Below are positions 24,149-36,200 of a stretch of 64,000 bases of DNA, piece after piece. Made by a program: the position numbers and the translations under genes. The stretch is from positions 13,619,001 through 13,683,000 of the forward strand of contig NC_044584.1 of NCBI RefSeq assembly GCF_901933205.1, read 5' to 3'. Below the pieces are notes generated by a model. It ran no database searches, was not told the origin of the DNA, and was given only the letters and a program-made list of their open reading frames with translations. This DNA comes from Camarhynchus parvulus (lineage: Eukaryota; Chordata; Aves; Passeriformes; Thraupidae). How positions within the stretch are numbered: the stretch's first letter is position 1; every line of letters begins with the position of its first letter.

Positions 24149-24772
24149 ATGGTAGCGCACAGCAAGGTGTCAGCAGATAATGCACTTGGAGCAGACCCAC
24201 GACGGCTTCTTGACCCTCCGGCACGGGATCGCTCCCAGGCACGAGGCTTCCCGGGCCCCGGCCGGCCCGGCGCTGTGCAGGCACAGGGCAACACGCACTT
24301 CCGAACCTTTCGCTCGCAGGCGGATTTCAGCAGCATCACTCGAGCCAGCAGCCTGCTGGATGCCTGTGGCTTCTACTGGGGGCCTCTGAGTGTCAGTGCT
24401 GCCCACGAGAAGCTGAAGTCTGAGCCCGAGGGCACCTTCCTCATCAGGGACAGCACACAAAAGAATTGCTTCTTTGCCATCAGTGTTAAGACTGCAACTG
24501 GGCCCACCAGTATCCGGATTAACTTTCAGACTGGGCGTTTCAGCCTGGATGGCAGCAAAGAGACTTTTGACTGTCTTTTTAAGCTGCTGGAACATTACCT
24601 AAGCTCCCCAAGGAAGGTACTAGTTACCCCCCTTCGCAAGGTCCGGGTGCAGCCGCTGCAGGAGCTCTGCCGGAAAAGCATCGTGAAGACTTTTGGAAGA
24701 GAGAACTTAAATCATATCCCACTCAATCCTGTTTTAAAGGACTACCTGAAATCCTTCCCATTTCATATATAA
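24149..24772 (+). CDS. SOCS1: Suppressor of cytokine signaling 1
   Basis: This 207-residue protein is SOCS1, the cytokine-induced inhibitor of JAK kinases and substrate adaptor of an Elongin B/C-Cullin-5 ubiquitin ligase. The order of parts is complete. A Pro/Arg/Gly-rich N-terminus (1-47) is followed by the kinase inhibitory region at 48-63 with the HFRTFRS core (50-56). The SH2 domain runs from about 74 to 160, with GFYWGPLS at 74-81 and the phosphotyrosine-binding FLIRDS at 97-102 (Arg100). The SOCS box covers about 168-207, with a BC-box at 169-179 (PLQELC) and a Cul5 box at 190-200 ([11 protein letters not shown]). The start is the ATG of MVAHSK, as in mammals, with A at -3 and G at +4. 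The frame extends upstream to a GTG at 24107, but a spliced leader explains that better. Mammalian SOCS1 is slightly longer, mainly from a Ser/Pro-rich N-terminal stretch missing here. The whole ORF lies in exon 2, as is usual for SOCS1. No frameshift or stop interrupts it. Confidence 0.98.
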   Translation: MVAHSKVSADNALGADPRRLLDPPARDRSQARGFPGPGRPGAVQAQGNTHFRTFRSQADFSSITRASSLLDACGFYWGPLSVSAAHEKLKSEPEGTFLIRDSTQKNCFFAISVKTATGPTSIRINFQTGRFSLDGSKETFDCLFKLLEHYLSSPRKVLVTPLRKVRVQPLQELCRKSIVKTFGRENLNHIPLNPVLKDYLKSFPFHI

Positions 24773-24776
24773 GTGC

Positions 24777-24784
24777 AGCATTAA
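24777..24784 (+). promoter_or_regulatory. miR-155 8-mer seed match in SOCS1 3'UTR
   Basis: AGCATTAA is a full 8-mer match to the miR-155-5p seed. SOCS1 is a well-established miR-155 target in mammals, and the surrounding GCAGCATTAACTG resembles the mammalian site. Here it begins only four bases after the stop codon, inside the zone where terminating ribosomes may disturb silencing complexes. Confidence 0.7.
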
Positions 24785-24918
24785 CTGTATAGGGACACAT
24801 TAGACATGTGTAACAAAATCCATCTTCCTGGGTTTTTAATTGTGTTTGACAGTGAGCAAACTTATTTTTGTAGCAGTTTACTGTATTTTGTGATGGAACC
24901 TGAACACTTGACTTCTAA

Positions 24919-24926
24919 TGTTTACA
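24919..24926 (+). promoter_or_regulatory. miR-30 family 8-mer seed match
   Basis: TGTTTACA is a full 8-mer for the miR-30 family. It falls in the 3'UTR part that resembles the human SOCS1 3'UTR. Regulation of SOCS1 by miR-30 members has been reported in mammals; here it is inferred from the seed match. Confidence 0.45.
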
Positions 24927-24933
24927 AAAACTG

Positions 24934-24941
24934 TTTGCACA
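24934..24941 (+). promoter_or_regulatory. miR-19 8-mer seed match
   Basis: TTTGCACA is a full 8-mer for miR-19, eight bases after the miR-30 match, at a spacing that often allows cooperative silencing. miR-19 targeting of SOCS1 is known in mammals. The TTTGCACAAACC block looks conserved with human as I recall it. Confidence 0.5.
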
Positions 24942-25026
24942 AACCTGGGGTTTTAAAACCCTGGCATAATTTTTCTGCCAAGCAGAATATTTTACTATTT
25001 TATAATATTTTTAATGATATTAACAT

Positions 25027-25032
25027 AATAAA
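25027..25032 (+). terminator. SOCS1 polyadenylation signal
   Basis: AATAAA followed by CTTTATTGTC and a T-rich stretch, about 255 bases after the stop codon. The context AATAAACTTTATT matches the usual end of the SOCS1 message. Cleavage is expected around 25045-25055. Confidence 0.75.
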
Positions 25033-25050
25033 CTTTATTGTCACAGTTTT

Positions 25051-28000
25051 TAAAAAAATAGCATCTCTGGTTTTAGTTTTAAAGGCTCTGACAGCTATCC
25101 TCCTGGCAGATTTACTGCTTAACTGAGTGTGTAAGTGCAGACAGGTCTCCACATGGTCCTGCTTCTTTGCCCTAGCAAATTAGTCTGTCTTAGTGCTGGT
25201 CCAGCAGGCAGAGGATTCCTGCCTGCAAAAACCTACAAAAAAAAGGGCAAGCAAGTAGAAAATATACTCAGGGTGAATCTGCCCAGGAATCCACCTCTCC
25301 TAAACCCATGAGAGCAGGGACAATATCTTAAGACTGCAGTGGTGCATAGTTTTTGACAGAGTAAATCAAACCCTTGGCTGAGCAAGCTGCACCAACACTG
25401 GTTTGCCTTATTTCTGTGGAAAGGTGCAAAACCCTAAGCTAGAAGACATTGCTGTCTGGCATAACCAAACCCCATGAACTTCAGTGGGGAAAAATAAAAC
25501 TGTCCAGAAATGCTCTTCACACACTTTAAAAGTCTGTGAATGCTGTATCATCGTGGTGCGTTGGGGAAAAGATAGCTTAGTTCCCTTTGAAAATTTGCAT
25601 ACACAAATGGCAAAGGTGCAGACATCCTTACATATAAAAAAGATGTTTCTCATCTTAAATTCCTCCTGATCTACAGAGCAGAGATTTGACATGTTAAAAG
25701 AATCTATGACTTAGCTCCATGACGAGTCCAGAGAACATAAGCCTCTACATTTGCAGCTGTAATTTCTAGTGGCTAAACTGCATTCAGAGAAAGTTAAACT
25801 ACATTAACTGTTCTGTTTCCATCTGCTCATGAAACACAAAAACAGTGGCCCCAGAAACTGCAGCTGTGAATGACTTGAAATGCCTGATTTGGCAAAGTGT
25901 CACCTGCATTATGAGAAAGTGATTCTCCTCTCCCCCAAGCATTTCCTGAAATCCATGAAAAGCTGACTTAGAAAAACAGCTGAACCAAATCACTTCAAAG
26001 AAGGCACAGAGTCTTTCACAGAAATGTAGTCTATCAGCCCAGATCTACAGGGCTTACAGGAACTGCAAGCAGTAAATGAAGTAATCTTCAGACTTTGGGA
26101 GATAAAAGGTCGCTCCCCCTACTGTAATTCACATTCCTTTTAAAGATAAAGCCACTTTTAGGAGACACTGAGTGTATGTTCTCTAGTGATCCTTACTGAA
26201 TAATTTGTTTAATATTTACCAAATCAGCTCTTACTTCATTGACATTTCTTTGGAATAAATAGGTTTCCTCCTCAAACGTGACTAAGGATCACTCAGTCAG
26301 GACTGGACATTATGAAAAAAGGGAAAACACGCAGGCAGTATCACGTGAGTTTCTGATGTGTTGCTTCCCTAAAAATGTTCTTTGGATCAGTCCTAAAACA
26401 GCAGAAAGCATTTCTGCTTAATTCTAAAGCTGGAATTAGTTGTCAAATGATGCATTTTCCCACAGCAGCTGCAAGGATATAAATTTGGGAAGTAGTGAAT
26501 GCTGTGCTATGCAGCAGATAGGAGACTGGAGCAAAGCTACTGCCTGCATGTGAATAGCATTGTTAAATTGGAAAAAAAGTCTTTGTAGGGTGAAGGCTGC
26601 CAGACTGGTTTGCTGTCAGCAGAGATTGTTATCCCTTCCCCATACTCTTTTTCCCAGCTCCACACTACTATCTTTTAACCCTTCAGGCTCTGAACTAATG
26701 GCTCTTGCCCTGCTATACAGAAGAGTGCCCACATGACAGCATTACTGGTAGAACAAGCACCATGTAACTTAGAAGGTTCTCTGCTACCTCTGAGAAAACC
26801 AAGCAAAACTAGACCTAGATATAGAATAAGGGGCTTCCCACTGAGAGGTGTGGAATGAAAAGCATAAAAATTGAGTCAATTTCATTTTCTTCCTGGCAGA
26901 AACAAACTGTTTTCTTTCTCTCTTCTATTGCTTCAGAGTAAGTTTAGCAGAAATAAGCCATATCCTCCCACATGAGGTGCCTAAATATCTTCACTTTGTC
27001 TTTAGTATGAAATGCAAATATGGGACAACTCAGGATAAAAAAATATATAACCAAAACTATAAATAAGGACAAGAAGGTCTGAGTTGTATAAAATGCCTCT
27101 TAAGAGAAGAAAAAGCTGACTTGTATTTTTAAACTGCATTATCTTTACCTGCCTTATTTCTTCCCCTTCATTTCCTTCTCTCTTTCTCCCCAGCATACAA
27201 TACAGTGGCCAGGCAGATCCTCCTTCTAATAGGTATATATGGGTTGTTCCAATGCATTTAGGAAATCCTAACCACAGGATGCGTGTTCACAATATCACTC
27301 TGGCTTTCCTTCTATAAGAGCAAATGAAGGGCTCTCTAAAATGTCTGCTTACCTGTGTACACTGATTTAAGGGTGGTGTCACATCTAAGGAGGACAGCAG
27401 GAATCTCCTGAAGATTTCTGTAGTAATTTCAGCTGTCAAATCTCTCATCCTCAGTTTTAATAAAGTAGTAGCAAGGTCAAATAGGGAATTTGCAGTACTC
27501 TGCACCTGAATAGAAACATGCAACAGATTTTACTCCCTCCTGCTAAATAGTACATGAAGAGTGGTGGTTCCAGTCCCTTCCCCTCACCCAGTTCTTTCCT
27601 CTGACCTTCTGACTATGGCTGAAAAGTAAACAGTCTATCTGTTAAAGGGCTATGGGAGAATTTGAGCCATGCTCAGGAGCCCAGCAAAGCCATGTCTTTG
27701 AAGAGGCTGCAATATTTACAGTTTGTGGGGAAGGGACAGTGTTAAGTTAATGCCATTTGCAGCGTGGTTGTGTCCCCAGAGCAGCAGGGTGGGCTCTGAG
27801 CAGGGCCCTGCTGGACCCAGCCCTGCTCCTGGGACTGCACAGGCTGCAGGACTCAGGTCTCCTCACCCTTTAGGCTGAAACACGTTTTACTTTCTGAGTA
27901 GCTCAATTACATACAATGCAACAGCTGTAAAACGCTAACGAGCAGAGCAAATTAATAGACCTGTAGAAATTCAGAAAGCTGTTTATTTAAGCCGTGGAGA

Positions 28001-31000
28001 GTTACTGAGTGCTCAGGAGGAGGAGCTTGAACGCCAAGCAGGGCCCGTGTGGTCACACTAATTCTGTTATGATTGAAGTCATTTACAAGAAATGAGGCTT
28101 CAGCTGCAGTCAGCACTGATGCTATTTTCAACAGACAAGAAAAAAAGTGTCCCCTAGGGCAACACTGCCCATATCTAGCCATCAATACTCTTCACCCTTC
28201 TGGTACTGAACCCTCTGTGGAGCAGCACATCCACCTCCTGAGCCTTCTCCTCACATCCAGGGCGTTGTGCTGGGCTGGCATTCAGGCCCTGGCTCTCCTG
28301 CCACCCTGCATTCACAGTGCCAACAGCTGTGTGAGCAATGCATTCATTCACTGATTCCACTCATTTGAGACAAAGGCAGTGTAACAGGGACTTATTTTGG
28401 ACTCTCCATGGCTTTCTGTGCAAAGTGTAACAGCTGCCCGTGCCCTAAGTTTCCAGGAAGTTTCTCCCAATTGCCACCAAGTGCCATTTTCATTGCCTCT
28501 GACTTGTCATACTTCTGCATAACTCAGATCCTGTCACTGTTTCTGTAGTTTTCATCCGCAGCTGTTTCCCAGCACAGCAGCCAAATTTGCAACAACCTAG
28601 TCTAATTTGCTCCTTGTGTCACCATGGAATAACAGAAACATGGGCCAGCAGGAAGTGTAAAGAGAAGCCCAACTTCTCCCACACAAACCACTGTTCAAGT
28701 AGGGCAAACCTGCAAAAGCCAGAGTCAGAATATAGACTCCTGACTGACAGACAGCTGAGTTACCCACATGCCAGAAGTATTTCCCCTCTGTCTGCAGCTC
28801 AGTGACGTGCTTTGGATGCAGCTATTGAAGACAAGAATGATAGATAATTGTCCATAGCAAAACAATTTCTCTATAGTCTTCAGCTATGAGAGGAGCACAA
28901 ATACACTGTGAGGATGGAATATCCGCCGAACAGAATAAAACAAATAACTAGCTGCACCATAAGCCCCATTTGCCCAGTTTGTTTCATTCTGTTCTTCTTT
29001 TTAGCAAGGCAAAGTAGGATCACCTTTCTGTTGTCATTTTAATCTCAGTTACTCTTAATTTCAGTTATTCTTTGTAGCTCCCAGCCAAGTAAAAGAATGG
29101 TCAATCTGGTCATCGCTCTTAAAGGGATACAGAGGATACCAGCCAAACATCTGTAGCAAAATTTTAGGTCCACCAAAATCAATCACCAGGGAATGACCGA
29201 CTTCTCTGCAGATAGTTTTATTAAATAACAGTAAATATCTTTTTAAAATTAAATGCAAGAGCTATAATTGCATCACAAAGATTTCTTACTTGATAGAGCC
29301 TCAACAAATTCACAGGCTGAGAATGCTCTGTTTTGATGCTGTGTGTACATAAGGTTGTGTGCAATTTCCTACCTCTGTTCCTTGCAGCTCTGCAGAGTAT
29401 TTGCAAATCAACCCTGTGCCCTTCAAACTGAAACTGCCCTTCAAACCAAACTTTCCCCAACTCAACTTCCCTACAGCAGAAACTAATTATTACTGGAATT
29501 TGAGTCAGATTGAACTTTCAGGCTGAGATTTTAGGTCTCCTCTCTGGGATTCAAACAACTTCTGGTTCCCAGTCTGAGCACTGAAAACAGAAGATAAAAT
29601 ATTGTCCCCAAAATGTTACAACATAGACTTGACTGAGGCTTACAGATTTTGTAATTCTCAGTGTAATAGTCTCATTTGGCTATTTCTTGACCTGCCTGTG
29701 TACCATCACTGTTCAGACAGTCTAGACAGATCTGGAGGTGGAGCTGGTATATCCTTGAGACTCATGAAATTGAAGTAGGATAGGTATTATTTCTAACATT
29801 ATCATTAGGATGAATTTGGGAGACAAATCTGCTACCCAACAAGTAATGTTAGTAGCTATTTTCTTTGCTCTGCCCAGATAAAAAACAACAAACCTTTTTG
29901 CTAGACTTTTCCAGCATCTATTCTACATACACAATCTGCTCAGAAATAGCTTTGACAAATGTTTCAGAAATTATTTTGTTTTCTGTCATACATGCTCATT
30001 TGCTCTCACCAGGTCAGTTGTTCACACCAGCTAATTTAAACAGCTGAATTAGATTAAAATCAGAAGCTTTCAGAAAGTTACATAACTGCCAGGACCTGCC
30101 AACTAGGTGCCTAAAGGACACTGTGTGAACCCTTCCTCCCATTTCTCCCTAGTTCCCAGCAAGGCCAGCCATACCAAATAAAGTGAAGGGATCCGTGAAA
30201 GCTTTACAAGTGTTATATACAACTGCTTTCTGCTTAAAATAAACTGAAACTACATTTCAGTACCTCGAGCCCTTTTCAGGTTGAGATAGGATCTTTCCTT
30301 TACAAGTACAGAATATTCTTTATCTAATCTCTCACAGTCAGTCAACAATGATGTGATTAGCGGTAAATCCACCCTGGCCTAAGACTAAATGTGTTATGCA
30401 AATACAGGTCTTTTTGGTTTGAAGAAGCAGAAAATACTACGTTTTTGTAGGAAAAGGAGAAAATTCTTGTCAGTGTCTATAAAACTGTCAGCCCAGAGAA
30501 GTTTTTCACATTACAACAGCATAGTAGTCCTGAGCACAGGTACACTCCTGTAGCCCCGGCTCTGCAATGTATCACATACCTGTTACCTCTTGTATGTGTT
30601 CAGCATGCACCATATTTGTGCAATTATATGCAAAGTAGATGGTGCCTTTCTTAAAAAAAAATTCAGTTCCAGTATTCTCAGGCCAGTACCTCTGACAATG
30701 TAATTTTGATTTTCATACAAGTTTCTGGCTACTGTAAATTTTCTCATTACTGTTGCGGCACAGAATAAGCTGAGGCTGTGTCAGGCTGAGCTGTGATAAC
30801 CATACCATCAACCTGCTGCTCAACCTGAGTTTGCTACAGTTTTCCTCTCTAAAGATGCTGATTACAAAGGTTTAGGTGTACAATGGCATTTAGAACCAAT
30901 ATTGTTCTTCTGATTTGTCAGCTGTGCTGAGAGTGGTTCCTCTGAGTTTCTGGTCTGTAAAGAAAAGGAGAAAAGGCTGCTCTGAGAGAAATGTTTGACC

Positions 31001-33183
31001 TGGCAGGGAAATCACTGCTGGCCCAGGGGGCAGAGCTATCTAAAGCACCCCAAAACTCATGCAGAGTGTTGGAGCACTCAGTGCTCTGGTGCACTCCCAA
31101 CAGCTGGGATGTGCATGTGCTGCTGTAACTCCTCACCTCACTGATCAAAGCACTTCACTCCTTTCTGGAGTGGATAACTGAGGCAACAAGAGTCTAGAAG
31201 GATGCTCAGAGATGAGCACACAGGGACAGTGATTCCTCTACCTTCCCCTAAAGCCTGAGAAGCCAGACACAGTAAGCAGCTCACAGGGTGGTATGGGTGA
31301 CCTCAGCTACCCTGTTTGACTTTAGGGCCATGGCTGTCATGGTCCAGGTCACATTGCCATTTAGGGATGTTGCTAAGGGATTTCTTAATAGGCTGCAGTG
31401 TCATTTGTCCTTGGGAATTAAATAAGAACATCTCACCTAATTTGTGTGTTGCAGTTGTAAAGGTCTCAAGCACGATGAGACTAAATGTCTTCAACTTTGT
31501 GCCAGGGACAACACAGTTCTGAGTACTCCAACTTAGTACAGAACACCCGGAACACATGGTAAATTCTAATATGCAAAATTGAGAGAGTAGCCTACTCTGG
31601 CTTTGAATTTTAGGAATGGGAGCCATGTGCATACTGGTCAGAGGGATTTTGTGTGGAGTCTAAATGCAAATAAAGGAGGTCAGCTTTTCTTTTAGGAGCA
31701 GTTAGAAGGAATGTGAATCAGCAGGGCTTACTGAAGCTGTAAAGCACAAAGGATGATCCAGTTAGACACACAAGTACTTGGGACAGTAAAAGAAAATTGG
31801 AAAAATCCAGCCCTTGGCTGAAGTGATACTGAAATGAGGTTCGGACTCTGAACTCCAAACAAGGAAATCTTCTCTTGCCCTGTGATTTTGGAATCTTGCA
31901 TTATATAGTTTGAGTTTCATTTTGAACTCTGCCAGCAAATTATTCTCTACATGATACTGCTCTACTTGTACCAGCTTATAAAGGGATAATTTAATCTGAT
32001 TTTCACGGCACATAACAGAATGTGTACTATCTTTTTTTTGGACCCTTAGCACTACAAGTGCCTTCAGTAATGGAGTACTCAGTAAAGAGAGGTTTGGCTT
32101 TTTTTCAGTTCATTAAGGCTTATTCTCTTTCTAGTCCTTTTACAGCTGCCCTGCTGAAACAACAGCAAACTTCACATCTTTTTGACAGTAGAATAAAAGT
32201 TGCTTGATACAAACCTCCATATGCATTGACTTCCTTATCAGTACATGCTCTAGTCCTGGAAGTCTTACTGTAATACATAAATTAATTTAAGAAGAGTCTT
32301 TAGGGACTAGAAGTAAAAAGAAGTACAAAGGCCTAGCTAGGTATCAAGAAATACTTGCTGATTATTCTCTCATCTATCCAAGTATTATTTTATACCTGCC
32401 TTTAAAGAAATGTGTCTAACAAGGAAGACATTATCCTTGTGAACTGCACAGTCTGCACTGTGTATCTTTTTATAATGCTTTGGAACTAATTAAACCTAGG
32501 CAATCCTTCTTCCCAATAAGTGTAATTTATGCACTGTGTGCAAGACCATTCTCAACCTTAGTGCCAAGGTAAACACAGTGAGGATTTCAATCACTGATCC
32601 TGAACTGGCTTAGGACTTCCAAATCTGCATTAAAAGACAAAAGTGAAGAGTTCAGGTAAAGCTATTTCTGTATACTGAGTATCAAGGGAGGACTACACAG
32701 TCCAGGGCTGCCTTACTCAGCCATCTTATTTTCTCCTTGCTCTCCTACATATTTCATTTCCTTTGTAATTTCAATATAGGTTTAAGAAGAGGGTGATTTT
32801 AAAATGCAGCACATTTCACATCATTCCAAAATATACATTGGTCCTGGAAGCTCAGATAGATAGGTTTTGCCAGTGACATTTCTAGCGGGGAAGAACAATC
32901 TCTTCTGACCCCCTGGAGTTTAAAATATTACAGTTTATCTGCCAGACATGAACTCTGATTAATGGTGAGGAAGAGCTGACTGCTGCACACAGTCTGCTGC
33001 ACACCAATTATTATCTGTTAATGTTGAATATAAGCCCAGCTGAAGCCCAAGGGCAATTGTATATAAAGGCTAAACACAACCCACGTACACATTCCAAGCT
33101 GGTATAAATAGGCTTTGAGTGAATTTATGAGTGCATGTGTAATTGCATGAATGCTGTAGCTTGAGTGTTGGTCATTGGTGGAA

Positions 33184-33184
<1 letters not shown>
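25051..33184. other. Intergenic, downstream of SOCS1
   Basis: No gene is supported. Frames stay under 110 codons and none has a family signature. A weak MIR-like resemblance lies around 30510-30590, too diverged to call. The stretch at about 26090-26500 is complex, high-information sequence that could be regulatory, but nothing specific marks it. Confidence 0.55.
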
Positions 33185-33243
<59 letters not shown>

Positions 33244-33255
33244 AAAAAAAAAAAA
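33185..33255 (+). repeat. Long poly(A) tract
   Basis: Fifty-eight uninterrupted A (33185-33242), one C, then twelve A. The preceding 180 bases match no retroposon I know, and target-site duplications are not evident. It may be an expanded A-run, the tail of a retrocopied RNA, or of uncertain length in the assembly. Confidence 0.9.
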
Positions 33256-36200
33256 CCAAACTGCCGGGCCAGCTTGAAGCAAGTGCCAGGTTTAACTTAG
33301 GGCCAGCAGACTTCAGGGTCTAATTAAAGGGGCTTAACTCAATCTCTAGTGAAATGAACAGAACTGAGCTGAAAAGTAACTTTGGAAGGAAATATTTTCT
33401 TTCTAAAGAAAAATTCTATGTGAAATATGGGAAGACTGTAGCATGCCAGAGAAAAGCATTCTGGGAGGCTGTGAAATTTTGGAAGGAGGTTGAGTATTTG
33501 AGAGAGCCAGATAAACTATGAGCTGGGTTTTGAAAGAATTGCACAGGGACTAACAGCTGCAAGGGGGTCCAGGTGGTCCTCACAAGTTCTCTCACCAGCT
33601 CTAATCTCCATTACAACAATGAAGTTCCAGGTGCAGAACAGTTCTACACCTAATTTAGAGCTTCTAACTCTAAGATTCAGGCCTGTTAGGTAATCCAGCA
33701 TAGTCCAAAACTGCTCAGCTTCCACTGACAACAGGGAAAGCCTAAGCCTTTATTGAGACTTTTATTATTAAGCAGACAATTATTTTCCATGCAATTTATG
33801 CTACCGTTAGTCCAAATTTTTAAAACTTGAACTGACTGCAAGTCAGTTTTAACAGCCTCTAGTGCTAGAGGTGAAATGAATGCAGTTCCTTTTATTGAAG
33901 CTTAATCCACATTAAGGGTACAATTAAGATAATGTGCTGATTGAAGAGGAAAAAAGGAAAAGGAAGACACACCTTTTAAGCACCTTCATAAGGAAGCATC
34001 TTTTTAAATAACCATTAGCAAAGTATTTATGAAACTCCTCCAGTCTGAGTCATAAAGTGTTTATGTAGCAGGCAGATTATGAAAGTAACTTGGTCTCAGT
34101 AGTTCTAAAACATACAGAAGTGGCTGGATTTTAACTACTCTCTGTTGGATTATGTGATCATTTGTACATTTGTATTAGGATGGCTCTGGCCAAAAGTAGC
34201 TCAGAAAGTTCTTCAAATTAGCACCTTGAAAATTTGTTGAGAATCTAGAGCCTTGACCTGTAGAGACCATGTGGTGCCACATCACTAATTCAGAGAAAAG
34301 AAACTAAATTCAAAGTAAGAGTAGGTACAGTCCACTCACTTCAATTTTCTGCAGGTTTTTCTTTTAGTTAGGTTGCATAATGAGAAGTGAAGATTGTACA
34401 GTAAATCACTAGTGCAACAGGCACTGGCATTCAAACACAAGGAAAACAAATCCCTTCCTTTTAATTCAAGTCCATCCGGCTTCCCATGATTTCCTGTTCT
34501 CCAGCACAGTTCAGTTCCTAGGAAGACTTGCACAATACAAATATACTGTTGCCTGTGCTAACAAAGTAATTGACCTGCCATGAAAAAGCTGGCATAAATA
34601 TTATCTCCTCCTGGTAACTACTAACAGCTAAATTGCATGTGGTAATCCTTTTTGCTATTAATGTCATTTTAAACAGACATAATGTTTAAAAATCTAAACA
34701 GAACAAACAGTGGCATGCCCTATTCCACGCAGGATGTACAATAAATGACACATTTACTGTAAAACAACTATATCAGCGCCACCACAGTTAAAGAACATAT
34801 CTCACAGTCACAGCCATCTAAATTTGCTGGTCAGATATGATTCTCTGGGAAATTAAGGGCTGAGAAGGGAAAGAGCATAATCAAACAATTCTTTCTAATG
34901 TTATTGGACTGGGGGGGAGAGGAACAACCATCTTTCCACTGAACTCAGTTTCTGCTTTATGAATCAATTCATGTTTTCTACTATATATAGTTCAATACAG
35001 AGAGGTCTGAGGAGGATGAACTAGTCAATGTTCAAAATCTGGTTCAGTTTTATTAATTTTACTGAAATTAATATACTCATATGATCAACTTGGAGCTCAG
35101 ACTAGCAAACATTAGTCCTGTTTTGGAAATACTCCAGTTTGTGACCTTTGGCTCAGCCACTTCAGGAAATAGAGCTGATAACCCAGGAGTAAGTCCAGGA
35201 AAATAAATTAAGCATCTGGAAACTGCATAGGAGTGTGCTTAGGAGATGGAATAAGAATTTAACAGTAAAAAAATAAAATCCAGATATATTCCTGGAGCAA
35301 TGACTAAATCACAGGATTTCTCAGGCACAGGGAGCAACTGAAGCAGCAGCTTGCAGACCTCCCCTGCTCTCTTCTGTTCAGCCAGAGATGCCCTAGGGAT
35401 GCCCCACTGTTGCACAGCCTTCAGAGGCCACAGTGCCTTCCCCTCTGCCACAGAAACCTGTGGAGTGCAGGACCTTCACCTCTGAGAGAGGCAACAAGGA
35501 CTGAAACCAAATCCACTCCTGGCACTGGATCTGTTTGGCTGCTGAGGGAAAATCTTGGCAAATACAACTACTACATCAGGACTGTCATGCTGGATTGTGA
35601 AATGCTGTGAAAGGCCAAGCCCATCCATACACCTAAGACAACCATTTCCCAAGACCAAAAGGATAAAAAGGAGAACTTCTCAAGAACTAACTACTTCCAT
35701 AAATCTCTGCTTAAGTAGGGGACGTTTTGCTATGGATTGTAGAGGCAGCAAAAGCAGAACTGGGTCACACACGTACACAACAGGTGCTCTCCCTCCTATG
35801 ACTGGGCAGGAGTCTTGATTTCAGTACAAAGATTTACTCACTGTGTGGCCCATCACATAACATCACCTGGCCTGCACCAGTCAGTTCCACCTGTGAAATG
35901 TCTCTGTAGCTCTGACAGTAACAGAAACAGGGTGCCAGTACTGACAGAAAATTCAGGAGTACAAGAAAGTCAGAAGTGCTTCTTTGCCAATTCTTGCACA
36001 GACAGAAAGTGCATGACCTAATTCAGGAGAATCAGTTTACAGATCAGAACATTAGTCTTCCATTTGCCACTTCACCAATGATAAACTTGAATGTGGTGGC
36101 TCTTATATTTCAGGAATTTGCTATTGCTCAGATGCTTAGAGGCTCAGTTCTGATTTTTAGCACTTGATATGAGTAACACTGAGATTTCTTTTCAGGATCT

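Larger units (their letters stand above)
24075..25050 (+). other. SOCS1: SOCS1 exon 2 (5'UTR, CDS, 3'UTR)
   Basis: The exon starts after the acceptor TTGCAG and runs to an estimated cleavage site 15-25 bases after AATAAA. It has 74 bases of leader containing the stop of the first uORF and the whole second uORF, then the SOCS1 ORF, then about 280 bases of AU-rich 3'UTR. From about 24916 to 25040 the 3'UTR resembles the human SOCS1 3'UTR as I recall it: a TGTTTACA, then TTTGCACAAACC, then AATAAACTTTATT. The 3'UTR has long T and A stretches but no ATTTA pentamer that I could find. Confidence 0.7.

Noticed and set aside
30510..30590. Second MIR-like fragment
   Set aside because: Only short scattered words match (such as GCTCTGCAATG); too diverged to call by eye.
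33018..33245. Poly-Phe peptide on the minus strand
   Set aside because: It is the translation of the A-run.
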